Shown: in pieces, positions 33,282 through 42,353 of the stretch
Position numbering within the stretch: position 1 is the first letter of the stretch
Layout: every line of letters starts with the position of its first letter
Assembly: GCF_000373925.1 (NCBI RefSeq)
Contig: NZ_KB892788.1
Span: 1 to 44,068, forward strand
From: Actinopolymorpha alba DSM 45243
GTDB taxonomy: Bacteria > Actinomycetota > Actinomycetes > Propionibacteriales > Actinopolymorphaceae
DNA length: 44,068 nucleotides
Direction: 5' to 3'
The notes under the pieces: generated by a model
Told to the model about the DNA's origin: nothing
The model's database searches: none
Seen by the model: the letters and a program-made list of their open reading frames with translations, nothing else
Made by a program: the position numbers and the translations under genes

Positions 33282-33530
33282 GTGAGTGAACGTACGACGG
33301 GTGTCACCGGGCGGGTCGTGGTGCTGGTGCTGCCTGAGGTGAATCTGCTGGACCTCGGCGGATCGGTGCAGGTCTTCGACGCGGGGACCTGGGTGGCGGC
33401 TAACGGCTGGAGTACGCCGCCGAGACCGCCGAGGTGCGCACCGCGCAGGAGCTGGCGCTGGCTGGGCTCGCCGGACTGGCGGCGACGGAGGCGGGCCCCG
33501 GCGACCTGGTGCTCATACCGGGCCCGCGGG
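33282..33530 (+). pseudogene. GlxA-type (DJ-1/PfpI plus AraC) regulator, N-terminal remnant
   Basis: GTG 33282 starts VVVLVLPEVNLLDLGGSVQVFDA, the first strand and elbow of the GATase1-like domain of GlxA/FtrA regulators. After VAANGW the frame is lost; one frame over it resumes as YAAETAEVRTAQELALAGLA and then GDLVLIPGPRG. The AraC DNA-binding half is absent. The remnant ends where unrelated sequence starts at about 33530. Confidence 0.65.
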
Positions 33531-33544
33531 GCTGCGGGGGATGG

Positions 33545-33690
33545 TTGGCCAGCCGCGCGGCAGTGTCCACGGGTCGGATCACATTGGCCCGGCGCACCTG
33601 CTCCCTGATCACACGCCGGCCTAGGTGGAGGACGGTGCGCTGCCCGAACCCGATGTCGTGGTCGTGCACGGGGACCGACCCGACCGGGGG
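33545..33690 (+). pseudogene. Uma2-like endonuclease fragment
   Basis: One frame reads SDHIGPAHLLPDHTPA, a stop, then VEDGALPEPDVVVVHGDRP. The EPDVVVV-xGD block is the catalytic-core strand of the Uma2 (DUF820) PD-(D/E)XK family. The call rests on a single motif and is tentative. It is embedded among other fragments. Confidence 0.35.
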
Positions 33691-33701
33691 CCAGGAAGCG
33701 G

Positions 33702-34190
33702 CACTGCGGGACTGGATGGCGGCTGTCCTACCCGCGCTGGACGCTGGACGGCCCGACCGCGATCCCCGCCAACCGTCTCGCCGCCGCCGACCTGGCGTAC
33801 GCCCTGAACGCAGCCTTCCCCTGGCTGCGGCCCACGGTCGGCATCGGCCTGCTCGAGGGCGTGGGCGAACTCGACGCCGCCGCCGCGTTCGAAGGCTATG
33901 GCGGGGTGTCCTTCGCGGCGCGGACGGCAGTGCCTTGCAGCCCAGGGCACGGTGACCACCCGGCATGGGGTTGTCCGGTCGCCGAACCTGCGCGTGCCAC
34001 CGTCCAACTCCCCGACCGCGGACGGCGCCTCGGTGAGTTCGGCTTCGACCCCGTACTGCGCGACCTCGCCGCGCACACCGACCGGACTTGCCCGGACCCT
34101 GATCCGGCGGGTGGTACGGCGCCGTGCCGGTTGGCACGCACGCGACAGCATTCCCGAATGGCCCCTACCACGGAAATCAATGAAGGATGA
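33702..34190 (+). other. open reading stretch, not recognised, start not visible
   Basis: A frame free of stops runs to 34190: YPRWTLDGPTAIPANR, then LAYALNAAFPWLRPTVGIGL, ELDAAAAFEGYGGVSFAA, and RRLGEFGFDPVLRDLAAHTD. It has an amino-acid mix normal for this genome. No start codon with a ribosome site is evident, and the region upstream is made of other gene fragments. It could be the 3' part of another truncated gene. I cannot place the family. Confidence 0.35.
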
Positions 34191-34370
34191 GCCGTTCATA
34201 TATATTCCACTCGTGGAACTATCCTGATTTCGATCAGGCTGCCGGGCTCATTTCTCCGCGAACTTTTCGCTGATCGAATAAGAAGCGAATTATGTCTGAC
34301 GTTATGAAGCCTCCTTGGGTAGACGGCCCTTCGAAAAGAATTAGGGGTGACGTAAATAGCGCATACCATC
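34191..34370. promoter_or_regulatory. AT-richer leader ahead of zinc-ribbon copy 2, with palindrome TTCCACTCGTGGAA
   Basis: This 180-base stretch is clearly richer in A and T than the rest of the window (ATATATATTCC, AGAATTAGGGG, GCGAATTATG). It contains the palindrome TTCCAC-TC-GTGGAA at 34205-34218. No gene is visible in it. It probably holds the promoter of the zinc-ribbon gene, or it is acquired DNA. Confidence 0.4.
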
Positions 34371-34430
34371 ATGAGTGGCTTGCCAACCTTCTGGCGGTTT
34401 ACCGGCCAGGTTGACGGGAATTCCGGCCTC

Positions 34431-34835
34431 ATGCGTGCTATCTGTCCCGTGTGCGGCAAGTCCGGCCGCCTCGGCGTTGAACTTTGCGCGGCTTCGCTGC
34501 GCGACGGACGCGTTATCAACATCCTCATCCCTCGACGCTGTGCGACGTGCAGAGGTTTTTGGCCGCCTCACCCGCGATCGGTCAATCCGCCGCGCCAACC
34601 GGCGAACGTCCTGGAGGCCTCGCCAGTCGTGATCCAACCTGCCCCGATCCCATGGAGTCGGGACCCGGGCGGATTCACGCGGTGGGTTGAGAGCAGGTTG
34701 CATGACGGGAGTGGAGCTCTTACTCCCCTGGGGCCTGGCCGGGTACGCGCCAAACACCGCCGCGCCAGGAAATGGGGACTGTGGGCGGCTGGATTCCGGA
34801 GGCTACTCGCGCCGTCTGCCCGTTCGATCACCTAG
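34431..34835 (+). CDS. small zinc-ribbon protein, copy 2 (paralogue of 11261-11650)
   Basis: 134 residues from ATG 34431. It starts MRAICPVCGKSG and has CATCRGFW as second knuckle, then WPPHPRS, QPAPIPW and GGFTRWVESRL. Compared with copy 1, one codon is lost after CRG and two are gained before GGF, both in frame. The C-terminal 48 residues (KHRRARKWGLW and a Leu/Ala/Arg-rich end) have no counterpart in copy 1 and may show the native end of the family. The frame extends to ATG 34371 upstream, but the DNA conserved there reads in another frame in copy 1. A CGGTTTACCG element 26 bases before the ATG is shared by both copies. A 13-base hairpin follows 63 bases after the stop. Function unknown; nucleic-acid or protein binding through one zinc is the natural guess. 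Confidence 0.65.
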   Translation: MRAICPVCGKSGRLGVELCAASLRDGRVINILIPRRCATCRGFWPPHPRSVNPPRQPANVLEASPVVIQPAPIPWSRDPGGFTRWVESRLHDGSGALTPLGPGRVRAKHRRARKWGLWAAGFRRLLAPSARSIT

Positions 34836-34898
34836 AAGGTCGCCATGGGGCCGGCACGTTCACACCAGCTGGACGACGACCTGTCGGGAGTCCTCGGC

Positions 34899-34930
34899 GC
34901 ACGCTGGTACCTCGACTGGTACCAGCGTGC
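34899..34930. terminator. hairpin after zinc-ribbon copy 2
   Basis: GCACGCTGGTACC and GGTACCAGCGTGC are perfect 13-base arms around a 6-base loop. The probable terminator of the zinc-ribbon gene. Confidence 0.7.
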
Positions 34931-35049
34931 TCGGCCAGCCGAACCCGTACCGCTGCCGCGCTCTGCGACCGGGTCGAGGCGTCGCTGGCTGTACTGAGCC
35001 AGCCGGGCGAGGTGATCGGCGCCGGGGGAGAGGTGTCAACGGCTAGGGG

Positions 35050-35097
35050 TTCGGAACGGCGGGTTGGTGCGCGGTGGCCGCAATCCGCCGTTCCGAA
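35050..35097. terminator. inverted repeat at the end of the RibD-type gene
   Basis: TTCGGAACGGCGG and CCGCCGTTCCGAA are perfect 13-base arms around a 22-base loop, seven bases beyond the stop of the minus-strand reductase gene. Likely its terminator. Confidence 0.65.
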
Positions 35098-35103
35098 AGC
35101 TCA

Positions 35104-35655
35104 CTACACCGGTCGGTAGGTCGCGATGATCGCACCACTGCTGGTCGGCCGGGCACTCACCAGTTCGAGCTTCTTCAACGGGCTGTCGTCGGCGAACAGC
35201 TTCCTGCGGCCTTCACCGGCGATCACCGGGTGGATCACCAACACCAGTTCGTCGAGCAGGTCCTGAGCCAACAGCGACTGGACCAGACCCGGGCTGCCGG
35301 CGATCGTGATCTCCTTGCCATCGCTCGCCTTGAGCTGCTTGATCGCGGCGGCGAGGTCACCCTTGATCAGCGTGCTGTTCGCCCACTCGTCGACGTTGTC
35401 CAGCGTGGTCGAGAAAACGTACTTGGACGAGTTGTTGATCCAGTTCGCAAACTCCGCGTCCTCGCCGCTGGTGTAGGCGGGCCAGTACCCGGCCCACATG
35501 GCATAGGTCGCCCGGCCGAGGAGCACCGTGTCGGCGGTCTCCAGCGTCGCGGCCAACGCCGCACCCATCTCCTCGTCGAACTCGAACTGCCACTGGTCCG
35601 GGGACTCAACGACGCCGTCGAGGGAGATGAACAGAGTCGAAACAATCTTGCGCAA
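35104..35655 (-). CDS. RibD C-terminal/dihydrofolate-reductase-fold protein
   Basis: 183 residues, the full length of the stand-alone RibD_C family. MRKIVSTLFISLDGVVESPD, LLGRATYAMWAGYWP, ITIAGSPGLVQSLLAQDLLDEL, HPVIAGEGRRKLF and GAIIATYRP run in the expected order. The fold binds NADPH, but the stand-alone family has no settled substrate. It shows what is missing in the broken paralogue at 9895-10340. Confidence 0.88.
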   Translation of the reverse strand: MRKIVSTLFISLDGVVESPDQWQFEFDEEMGAALAATLETADTVLLGRATYAMWAGYWPAYTSGEDAEFANWINNSSKYVFSTTLDNVDEWANSTLIKGDLAAAIKQLKASDGKEITIAGSPGLVQSLLAQDLLDELVLVIHPVIAGEGRRKLFADDSPLKKLELVSARPTSSGAIIATYRPV

Positions 35656-35767
35656 GATGACGACCTCTCTATTACGGGCCAGCGTTTTCCCGTGAGGTCC
35701 CAGGACGCCGCCTGGGTCGAGGCTGGCCCCGATTGCTGCGCCTGGGATGTTAGGTCGGAAGAAGAGG

Positions 35768-36469
35768 TCAGGTCTTGTACAGAAGCGACAGCGGCACCGA
35801 CGGATCCTGGGCGCTCAACTGCGTGGCGGTCCGCCCGACATAGCGGGTCAGCGACCGCGCCAGGTGTGGCTGGTCGAAGTATCCGAGTCGGTGGATCACG
35901 TCGTGGGCCGGCACGCCCGCCTGGATCAGGGCCGCCGCCTGCCGGGCCCGATCGATCTGCCGGATGGCGCCGCGGGTAAGTCCGGTCGCCGCCACGAAGC
36001 GCCGCTGGAGGGTACGTTCGGAGACGTCCGGTGACGCTCCACGTAGCACCTCGGCGACGATCGGGTCGCAGACCAGGACACCCTCGCGCACCATCCGCCG
36101 TACGAACACCTCGGCAGTGTCGTAGTCGGGAAGGTGCCAGGCCGAGCCCTTCAGCCAGAACGACCTGCGTGTCGCGTCAGGAATCTCGACAGAATCGTCG
36201 ACGAGCCGGTTGATCGGAAGGTGCGGCATCGACGTGCCGAGCGAGAAGCTGATCCCGAAGAAGGTGGCGCCCTCGGGAACCGGCGCCGGACTCGCCGTCG
36301 ACTCCGGCCCTTGGACAGCCACACTGACCTGACCGCGTTGCTCCCAGATGACCAGATCCCAATGCGATGTCGCGATCGACATCATGCGGTTGCTGTCATC
36401 GCTACGGCTGCGCCACACCCGCTCGATGTAGGGCGAATCGGACGGCCGATTCTCGATCTCCAAGCCCAT
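35768..36469 (-). CDS. AraC-family transcriptional regulator
   Basis: 233 residues from ATG 36469. It starts MGLEIENRPSDSPYIERVWR, the usual beginning of this family, and GAGGGA lies nine bases upstream. The frame can be read back to 36559, but that ATG sits inside an inverted repeat with no ribosome site. The C-terminal AraC domain has SERTLQRRFVAATGLTRGAI and VIHRLGYFDQPHLARSLTRYVGRTA. The N-terminal part is a DUF6597-like sensing domain. Targets unknown. Confidence 0.87.
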   Translation of the reverse strand: MGLEIENRPSDSPYIERVWRSRSDDSNRMMSIATSHWDLVIWEQRGQVSVAVQGPESTASPAPVPEGATFFGISFSLGTSMPHLPINRLVDDSVEIPDATRRSFWLKGSAWHLPDYDTAEVFVRRMVREGVLVCDPIVAEVLRGASPDVSERTLQRRFVAATGLTRGAIRQIDRARQAAALIQAGVPAHDVIHRLGYFDQPHLARSLTRYVGRTATQLSAQDPSVPLSLLYKT

Positions 36470-36555
36470 CCGAGTCATTCCCTCGCGGTCGACGGACGCT
36501 GACCAAACTACACCAAGACCGACCTGGACACCTCGGCACGGCGTTTGCTGGGTTG

Positions 36556-36592
36556 TCATAGGTTTCTCGGCTAGAGACCGAGAAACCTATGA
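36556..36592. promoter_or_regulatory. perfect inverted repeat upstream of the AraC gene
   Basis: TCATAGGTTTCTCGG and CCGAGAAACCTATGA are perfect 15-base arms around a 7-base loop. It lies about 87 bases ahead of the preferred AraC start, so it may be the operator of that gene or part of the repeat cluster just downstream. Confidence 0.6.
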
Positions 36593-36600
36593 CGGCTCGG

Positions 36601-36614
36601 GAGGCCTATTCAAA
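36601..36614. repeat. 14-mer shared with 23009-23022
   Basis: GAGGCCTATTCAAA, identical to the copy at 23009-23022 and in the same orientation. It lies immediately ahead of the inverted palindromic element here. Confidence 0.6.
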
Positions 36615-36631
36615 GCCTCTCGCCGGAGCTG

Positions 36632-36690
36632 CGGGCCATGATCATGAAGGATTTTCGTCGCCATATGACCAAAATCCTTCATGATCTTGA
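36632..36690 (-). repeat. palindromic element, copy 2 (inverted relative to 23182-23241)
   Basis: A 59-base element. Its own arms are ATCATGAAGGATTTTCGTC and GACCAAAATCCTTCATGAT, nearly perfect. In reverse complement it matches copy 1 with three substitutions and one gap. It sits in a gene-free region between an AraC-type gene and a second AraC-like gene. Confidence 0.8.
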
Positions 36691-36730
36691 GGGTGCCCAC
36701 TATGTGAGATCGCTCGCGAGTTGCGATGAC

Positions 36731-36774
36731 TTGGCGGAGGAGTTTCGGCAAAGAAGCCGAGACGCCTCCGCCAA
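36731..36774. repeat. 19-base inverted repeat
   Basis: TTGGCGGAGGAGTTTCGGC pairs with GCCGAGACGCCTCCGCCAA around a 6-base loop with two non-complementary positions. It is one of three distinct hairpins between 36556 and 36774, none of which follows a gene end. Confidence 0.65.
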
Positions 36775-36833
36775 AGTCGGCTCCGGCTCCCTCGCGAGGC
36801 CGCGCGGTCTATCGCATCGCCCCACCGGCACGC

Positions 36834-36968
36834 TCAATTCGCCCTGCCTGCGTGGTGACGACTTACCGCGGGCGGCGTCACATCACCAGGCCGGTAGCAG
36901 GACCGCCAGGCGCAGAAGCCTCGTGAACTCACCGCCAACCTCGTCTCGACAGCGGTTCGTGGATTCAT
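36834..36968 (-). CDS. possible 44-residue peptide with strong ribosome site
   Basis: GAAAGGAGCGACCG ends directly before ATG 36968. The reading MNPRTAVETRLAV goes on to a stop at 36834 and is basic, with two Cys. It resembles nothing I know. The excellent ribosome site is the only argument in favour. It may equally be the frameshifted start of a lost gene. The remaining part of 36775-37136 shows nothing else. Confidence 0.3.
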   Translation of the reverse strand: MNPRTAVETRLAVSSRGFCAWRSCYRPGDVTPPAVSRHHAGRAN

Positions 36969-37136
36969 CGGTCGCTCCTTTCGGACCGCGGATTCTGGCG
37001 CCGTGGTCAGGCGACAACAATGTCGCTCTCGCACATGAGAATGTCACATCGTGATCGTGGGACAGTGTGCCGGAATACCCAGTCCAGCTGCGGACATGAG
37101 GGCTGGACAGCTCTTGTCTGATGGGGTCCAAAATGC

Positions 37137-38000
37137 GTGATTGTGACCTCGGGAATGCCAACACCCATCAGCGACGCCCTCGCGTTCGTACGGCGTGAAT
37201 GGGCTGGTGGGCGTCTTCGAGCGATCCGGCTGCAAGAGCTCGCGGATGCGGCATCGGTGTCGACGGGTCATTTCGCGCGGCAGTTCCGCGCGTACTACTG
37301 CATGGGTGCCGCCACCGCGCTGGAGCGGCTACGCCTTGCCTGTGCGGCGTCGTTGCTGCTCGACGGTAACCAGCCCATCGCGGTGATAGCGAAGGAATGC
37401 GGGTTTGCCGACGCGTATCACTTCTCCAAGCGCTTTTCGGCGACCTATGGTGTACCGCCAGGCCGTTATCGCCGGTCGCACCTGAACCTCGACGCCGACG
37501 CGCCGCTGGTGGAGGCGGGGCTGAAGGCGATGGCTGCGACGCTGTGGCCTCCCACCGCGATTGAGCAGATCGTTACCACTTCGGCGCCGCCCTTTCTCCG
37601 CAAGGGCCGCAGCTATGGGCAGAGCTTCACCGTGCCGTACGGTCTGCGGCTCACCGAGGTCAGGTTCATGCTGGCGACCTACAGCAGCACGACGTCGGGG
37701 ATCACCGTCACGCTTTACCGCGGTGAACCCGGTCAGGCGCGGGACCGGCTCGCCAGGAAACGGATCGATCCGATGTCCGACAACACCACTGAGTGGTTGA
37801 CGATCCCCCCGCTCGAACACGGCAGGTACTACCTCGAACTCACCCAACCGGCCGGGACGCCGACCTGGTGGTGGCATCAGGGCAACGTTGCCGCGGTGGG
37901 TGGGACCGCCCATATTGACGGCTCGCCCGTTCACGACACGAATTTCATCTTCTCGGCGACGGCCGTAGGTCCCGCCGCCACGCGCACCGCCGCGCACTAG
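37137..38000 (+). CDS. AraC-type regulator with N-terminal HTH and C-terminal beta-rich domain
   Basis: 287 residues from GTG 37137 (ATG 37155 also possible). The double HTH comes first: LRAIRLQELADAASVSTGHF near 27-46 and PIAVIAKECGFADAYHFSKRFSATYGVPPGRYR at about 80-112. In most AraC proteins it is last. A linker and a beta-strand-rich half then run to the end: YGQSFTVPYGLRLTEVRF, SGITVTLYRGEPG, LEHGRYYLELTQPAGTPTWWW. This second half looks like a jelly-roll/carbohydrate-binding-type module, so it may sense a sugar; that is inference. It lies upstream of the hydroxyacid dehydrogenase operon on the same strand and may regulate it. Confidence 0.8.
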   Translation: MIVTSGMPTPISDALAFVRREWAGGRLRAIRLQELADAASVSTGHFARQFRAYYCMGAATALERLRLACAASLLLDGNQPIAVIAKECGFADAYHFSKRFSATYGVPPGRYRRSHLNLDADAPLVEAGLKAMAATLWPPTAIEQIVTTSAPPFLRKGRSYGQSFTVPYGLRLTEVRFMLATYSSTTSGITVTLYRGEPGQARDRLARKRIDPMSDNTTEWLTIPPLEHGRYYLELTQPAGTPTWWWHQGNVAAVGGTAHIDGSPVHDTNFIFSATAVGPAATRTAAH

Positions 38001-38048
38001 AAGGGGACTCTGATCCCGATCTACCTTATTTTCAAGAACCTTGGCTGA

Positions 38049-38141
38049 CTCGACACGTTCTATCCGCTCAGCACGTACGCCGCCCGGGCGCTCGAGGTCG
38101 GCGCACCGCTGCGCGAGGACGGCTCGGTGGCGATCCGATGA
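38049..38141 (+). pseudogene. C-terminal remnant of an operon gene
   Basis: Thirty codons read DTFYPLSTYAARALEVGAPL and then REDGSVAIR and a stop that overlaps the ATG of the next gene (GATGAG). The sequence resembles the C-terminus of a Gfo/Idh-type oxidoreductase, but the call is weak. The upstream part is gone, with a stop at 38046. Only the translational coupling to the dehydrogenase gene was kept. Confidence 0.4.
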
Positions 38142-39133
38142 GCCTTCACCGTCCGGCGGTCGGCATCGCGTGCGATCCGAGGATTCGCGACAGCTACCTC
38201 GCGCCGGCCGACCTGGCCCGGCTGGAGTCGTTCGCGCGCGTGTCGACGGCCGACTTCGCCGGTCAGTGGTCGACGACCGCGCCGCGCCTCCTGATGGTGG
38301 GCGACCTCGAGGGCGACAGGTTCGGCGGCCGGGTCGACGTGGCTGCCGCGTCGGCGCGCGGGGTTCGGGTCGTCGACACCACGCACGGGTCGTCCTATCC
38401 CGTGGCCGAATGGGCCCTTGCCCTGTCCATCATGGGACTGCGCGACGCCGGCCGGAGGTTCCGTGCGCTGGTGGCGGGGGTGCCGCACCCGGACGAGGCC
38501 GGTTGGCCGCCACGGGAGCTGACCGGCCGCACCGTCGGCCTGATCGGGTTCGGTCACATCGCCTGGCGGCTCGTGGAATTGCTCGCACCCTTCCACGTTG
38601 AGCTGCTCGTTCACGACCCGTACGCCCCGCGTGAACTCGCGGACGCACTGGGCGTGACATTCGCGCCGCTCGACCACGTGCTCGCCCACAGCGACGTCGT
38701 GATCTGCCTTGCACCGTTGACGTCCCAGACCCGGGGCATGCTAGGTGCCCGGGAGCTGGACCTGTTGCGGCCAGGAAGCGTGTTCGTCAACGTGTCCCGG
38801 GGCGCGGTCGTCGACACCGCGGGTCTGGTGGCCCGCCTCCGCCGCGACGACATCATCGCCTGCCTCGATGTCCATGATCCCGAGCCGATCCCGGTCGACG
38901 CCGACGTACGTAACCTCCCCAACGTGTTCCTGTCGCCGCACATCGCCGGAACCACGCCGGAGTCGCGGAGCCGCTTCTTCCGGCTGATGGTCGACGACCT
39001 TGAACGAACCTTCACGGGAGCCGAACCACGCGCCATGCTGACCGCTCGCATCGTGTCAGTCCGCAATGCCGCGGTAGATCCCGAAGGCGTCGATCCCCCC
39101 GGCGCCGGCGACGAACCCGGAGGTGGGTCGTGA
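38138..39133 (+). CDS. D-2-hydroxyacid dehydrogenase
   Basis: 331 residues. The Rossmann motif GLIGFGHIAWRL lies at 134-145. The active-site Arg221 is in NVSRGAVVDT, the acidic position is in LDVHDPEPIP, and His268 is in LSPHIAGTT. The protein has the domain order of the NAD(P)-dependent 2-hydroxyacid dehydrogenase family (GHRB/PdxB/SerA superfamily). Residues after 305 are an irregular tail. Its stop overlaps the GTG of the amidohydrolase gene (GTGA). It probably oxidises or reduces a 2-hydroxyacid in a catabolic route shared with the next genes. Confidence 0.87.
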   Translation: MSLHRPAVGIACDPRIRDSYLAPADLARLESFARVSTADFAGQWSTTAPRLLMVGDLEGDRFGGRVDVAAASARGVRVVDTTHGSSYPVAEWALALSIMGLRDAGRRFRALVAGVPHPDEAGWPPRELTGRTVGLIGFGHIAWRLVELLAPFHVELLVHDPYAPRELADALGVTFAPLDHVLAHSDVVICLAPLTSQTRGMLGARELDLLRPGSVFVNVSRGAVVDTAGLVARLRRDDIIACLDVHDPEPIPVDADVRNLPNVFLSPHIAGTTPESRSRFFRLMVDDLERTFTGAEPRAMLTARIVSVRNAAVDPEGVDPPGAGDEPGGGS

Positions 39134-40016
39134 TCCTGGACAGCCACTGCCATGCGTGGCGGCGTTGGCCGTATGACCCGTTGGTGCCCGATCCCGCCTC
39201 GCGCGGAAGTGTCGAGCAGTTGCTGTACGAGATGGACGCCAACGGTGTCGAGAAGGCCGCGCTCGTGTGCGCCCGGATCGGCACCGGCAGTTGCGCCAAC
39301 GATGACAACAACGACTATGCGGCGGAGGCCGCGGCCCGCCACCCGGACCGGCTGGTGGTGATCGCCGACATCGACTGTTCGTGGCGGCCCGAGCACCACA
39401 CACCGGGTGCCGCGCGCCGGTTGCGGGAAACGGCAGAGCGGCTCGGCATCGCCGGCTTCACCCACTACGTCCATCCCGGGAACGACGGGTGGTTCACGTC
39501 AGAGGAGGGCATGGGGTTCTTCGCGGCCGCTGCCGAACTCAACCTGATCGCGAGCCTCGCGCTTTCGCCCGCGTGGCAGCGGGACCTTCGCCAGGTGGCG
39601 CGGGCGTTTCCGACGCTGCCGATCCTCGTCCACCACCTGGGCGGCCTCTCACCCGCGCGGCCGTCGTACGCCGACGATCTGGCGGAGACGATCGCGTCGG
39701 CCGCGCAACCGAACATCCTCATCAAGGTGTCCGGCTTCCACTATGTCTCCGCCCGCGGCTGGGACTTCCCCTACGCGGATGCTCGCGAGACGTTCCGCCA
39801 GCTTTTCCAGGCGTACGGGCCAGACCGGATGTGTTGGGGGTCCGACTTCCCCGCCGCCCGCGCGTTCCTCACCTACACCCAGTCGCTGGAGGTGGTCCGG
39901 TCCCACTGCGACTTCCTCCAGCCCCACGACCTCGACCAGCTCCTCGGCGACACCCTGGCCCGGGTGCTCGCCACCCGCCGTCCCGCCACCATCGCCGTAC
40001 CGGAAGGAACCCCGCC

Positions 40017-40032
<16 letters not shown>
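39130..40032 (+). CDS. amidohydrolase-2 family hydrolase/lactonase
   Basis: 300 residues from GTG 39130. The start ILDSHCHAWRRWPYDPLVPDP is the metal-binding HxH of the amidohydrolase-2/LigI-type family. The later landmarks are THYVHPGN, LVHHLGG, LIKVSGF and CWGSDFPA with the final Asp. Such TIM-barrel enzymes hydrolyse lactones such as 2-pyrone-4,6-dicarboxylate or decarboxylate acids. It is co-translated with the dehydrogenase, and its end overlaps a monooxygenase remnant by 16 bases. Confidence 0.85.
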
Positions 40033-42317
<2,285 letters not shown>

Positions 42318-42353
42318 TCTGCCGGCAACCGGGGGACCGCGCGGGTCAACAGC

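Noticed and set aside
33400-34137. A 245-codon minus-strand reading over the fragment region
   Set aside because: Arg/Pro-rich low-complexity product typical of antisense frames; the plus strand has the recognisable GlxA pieces.
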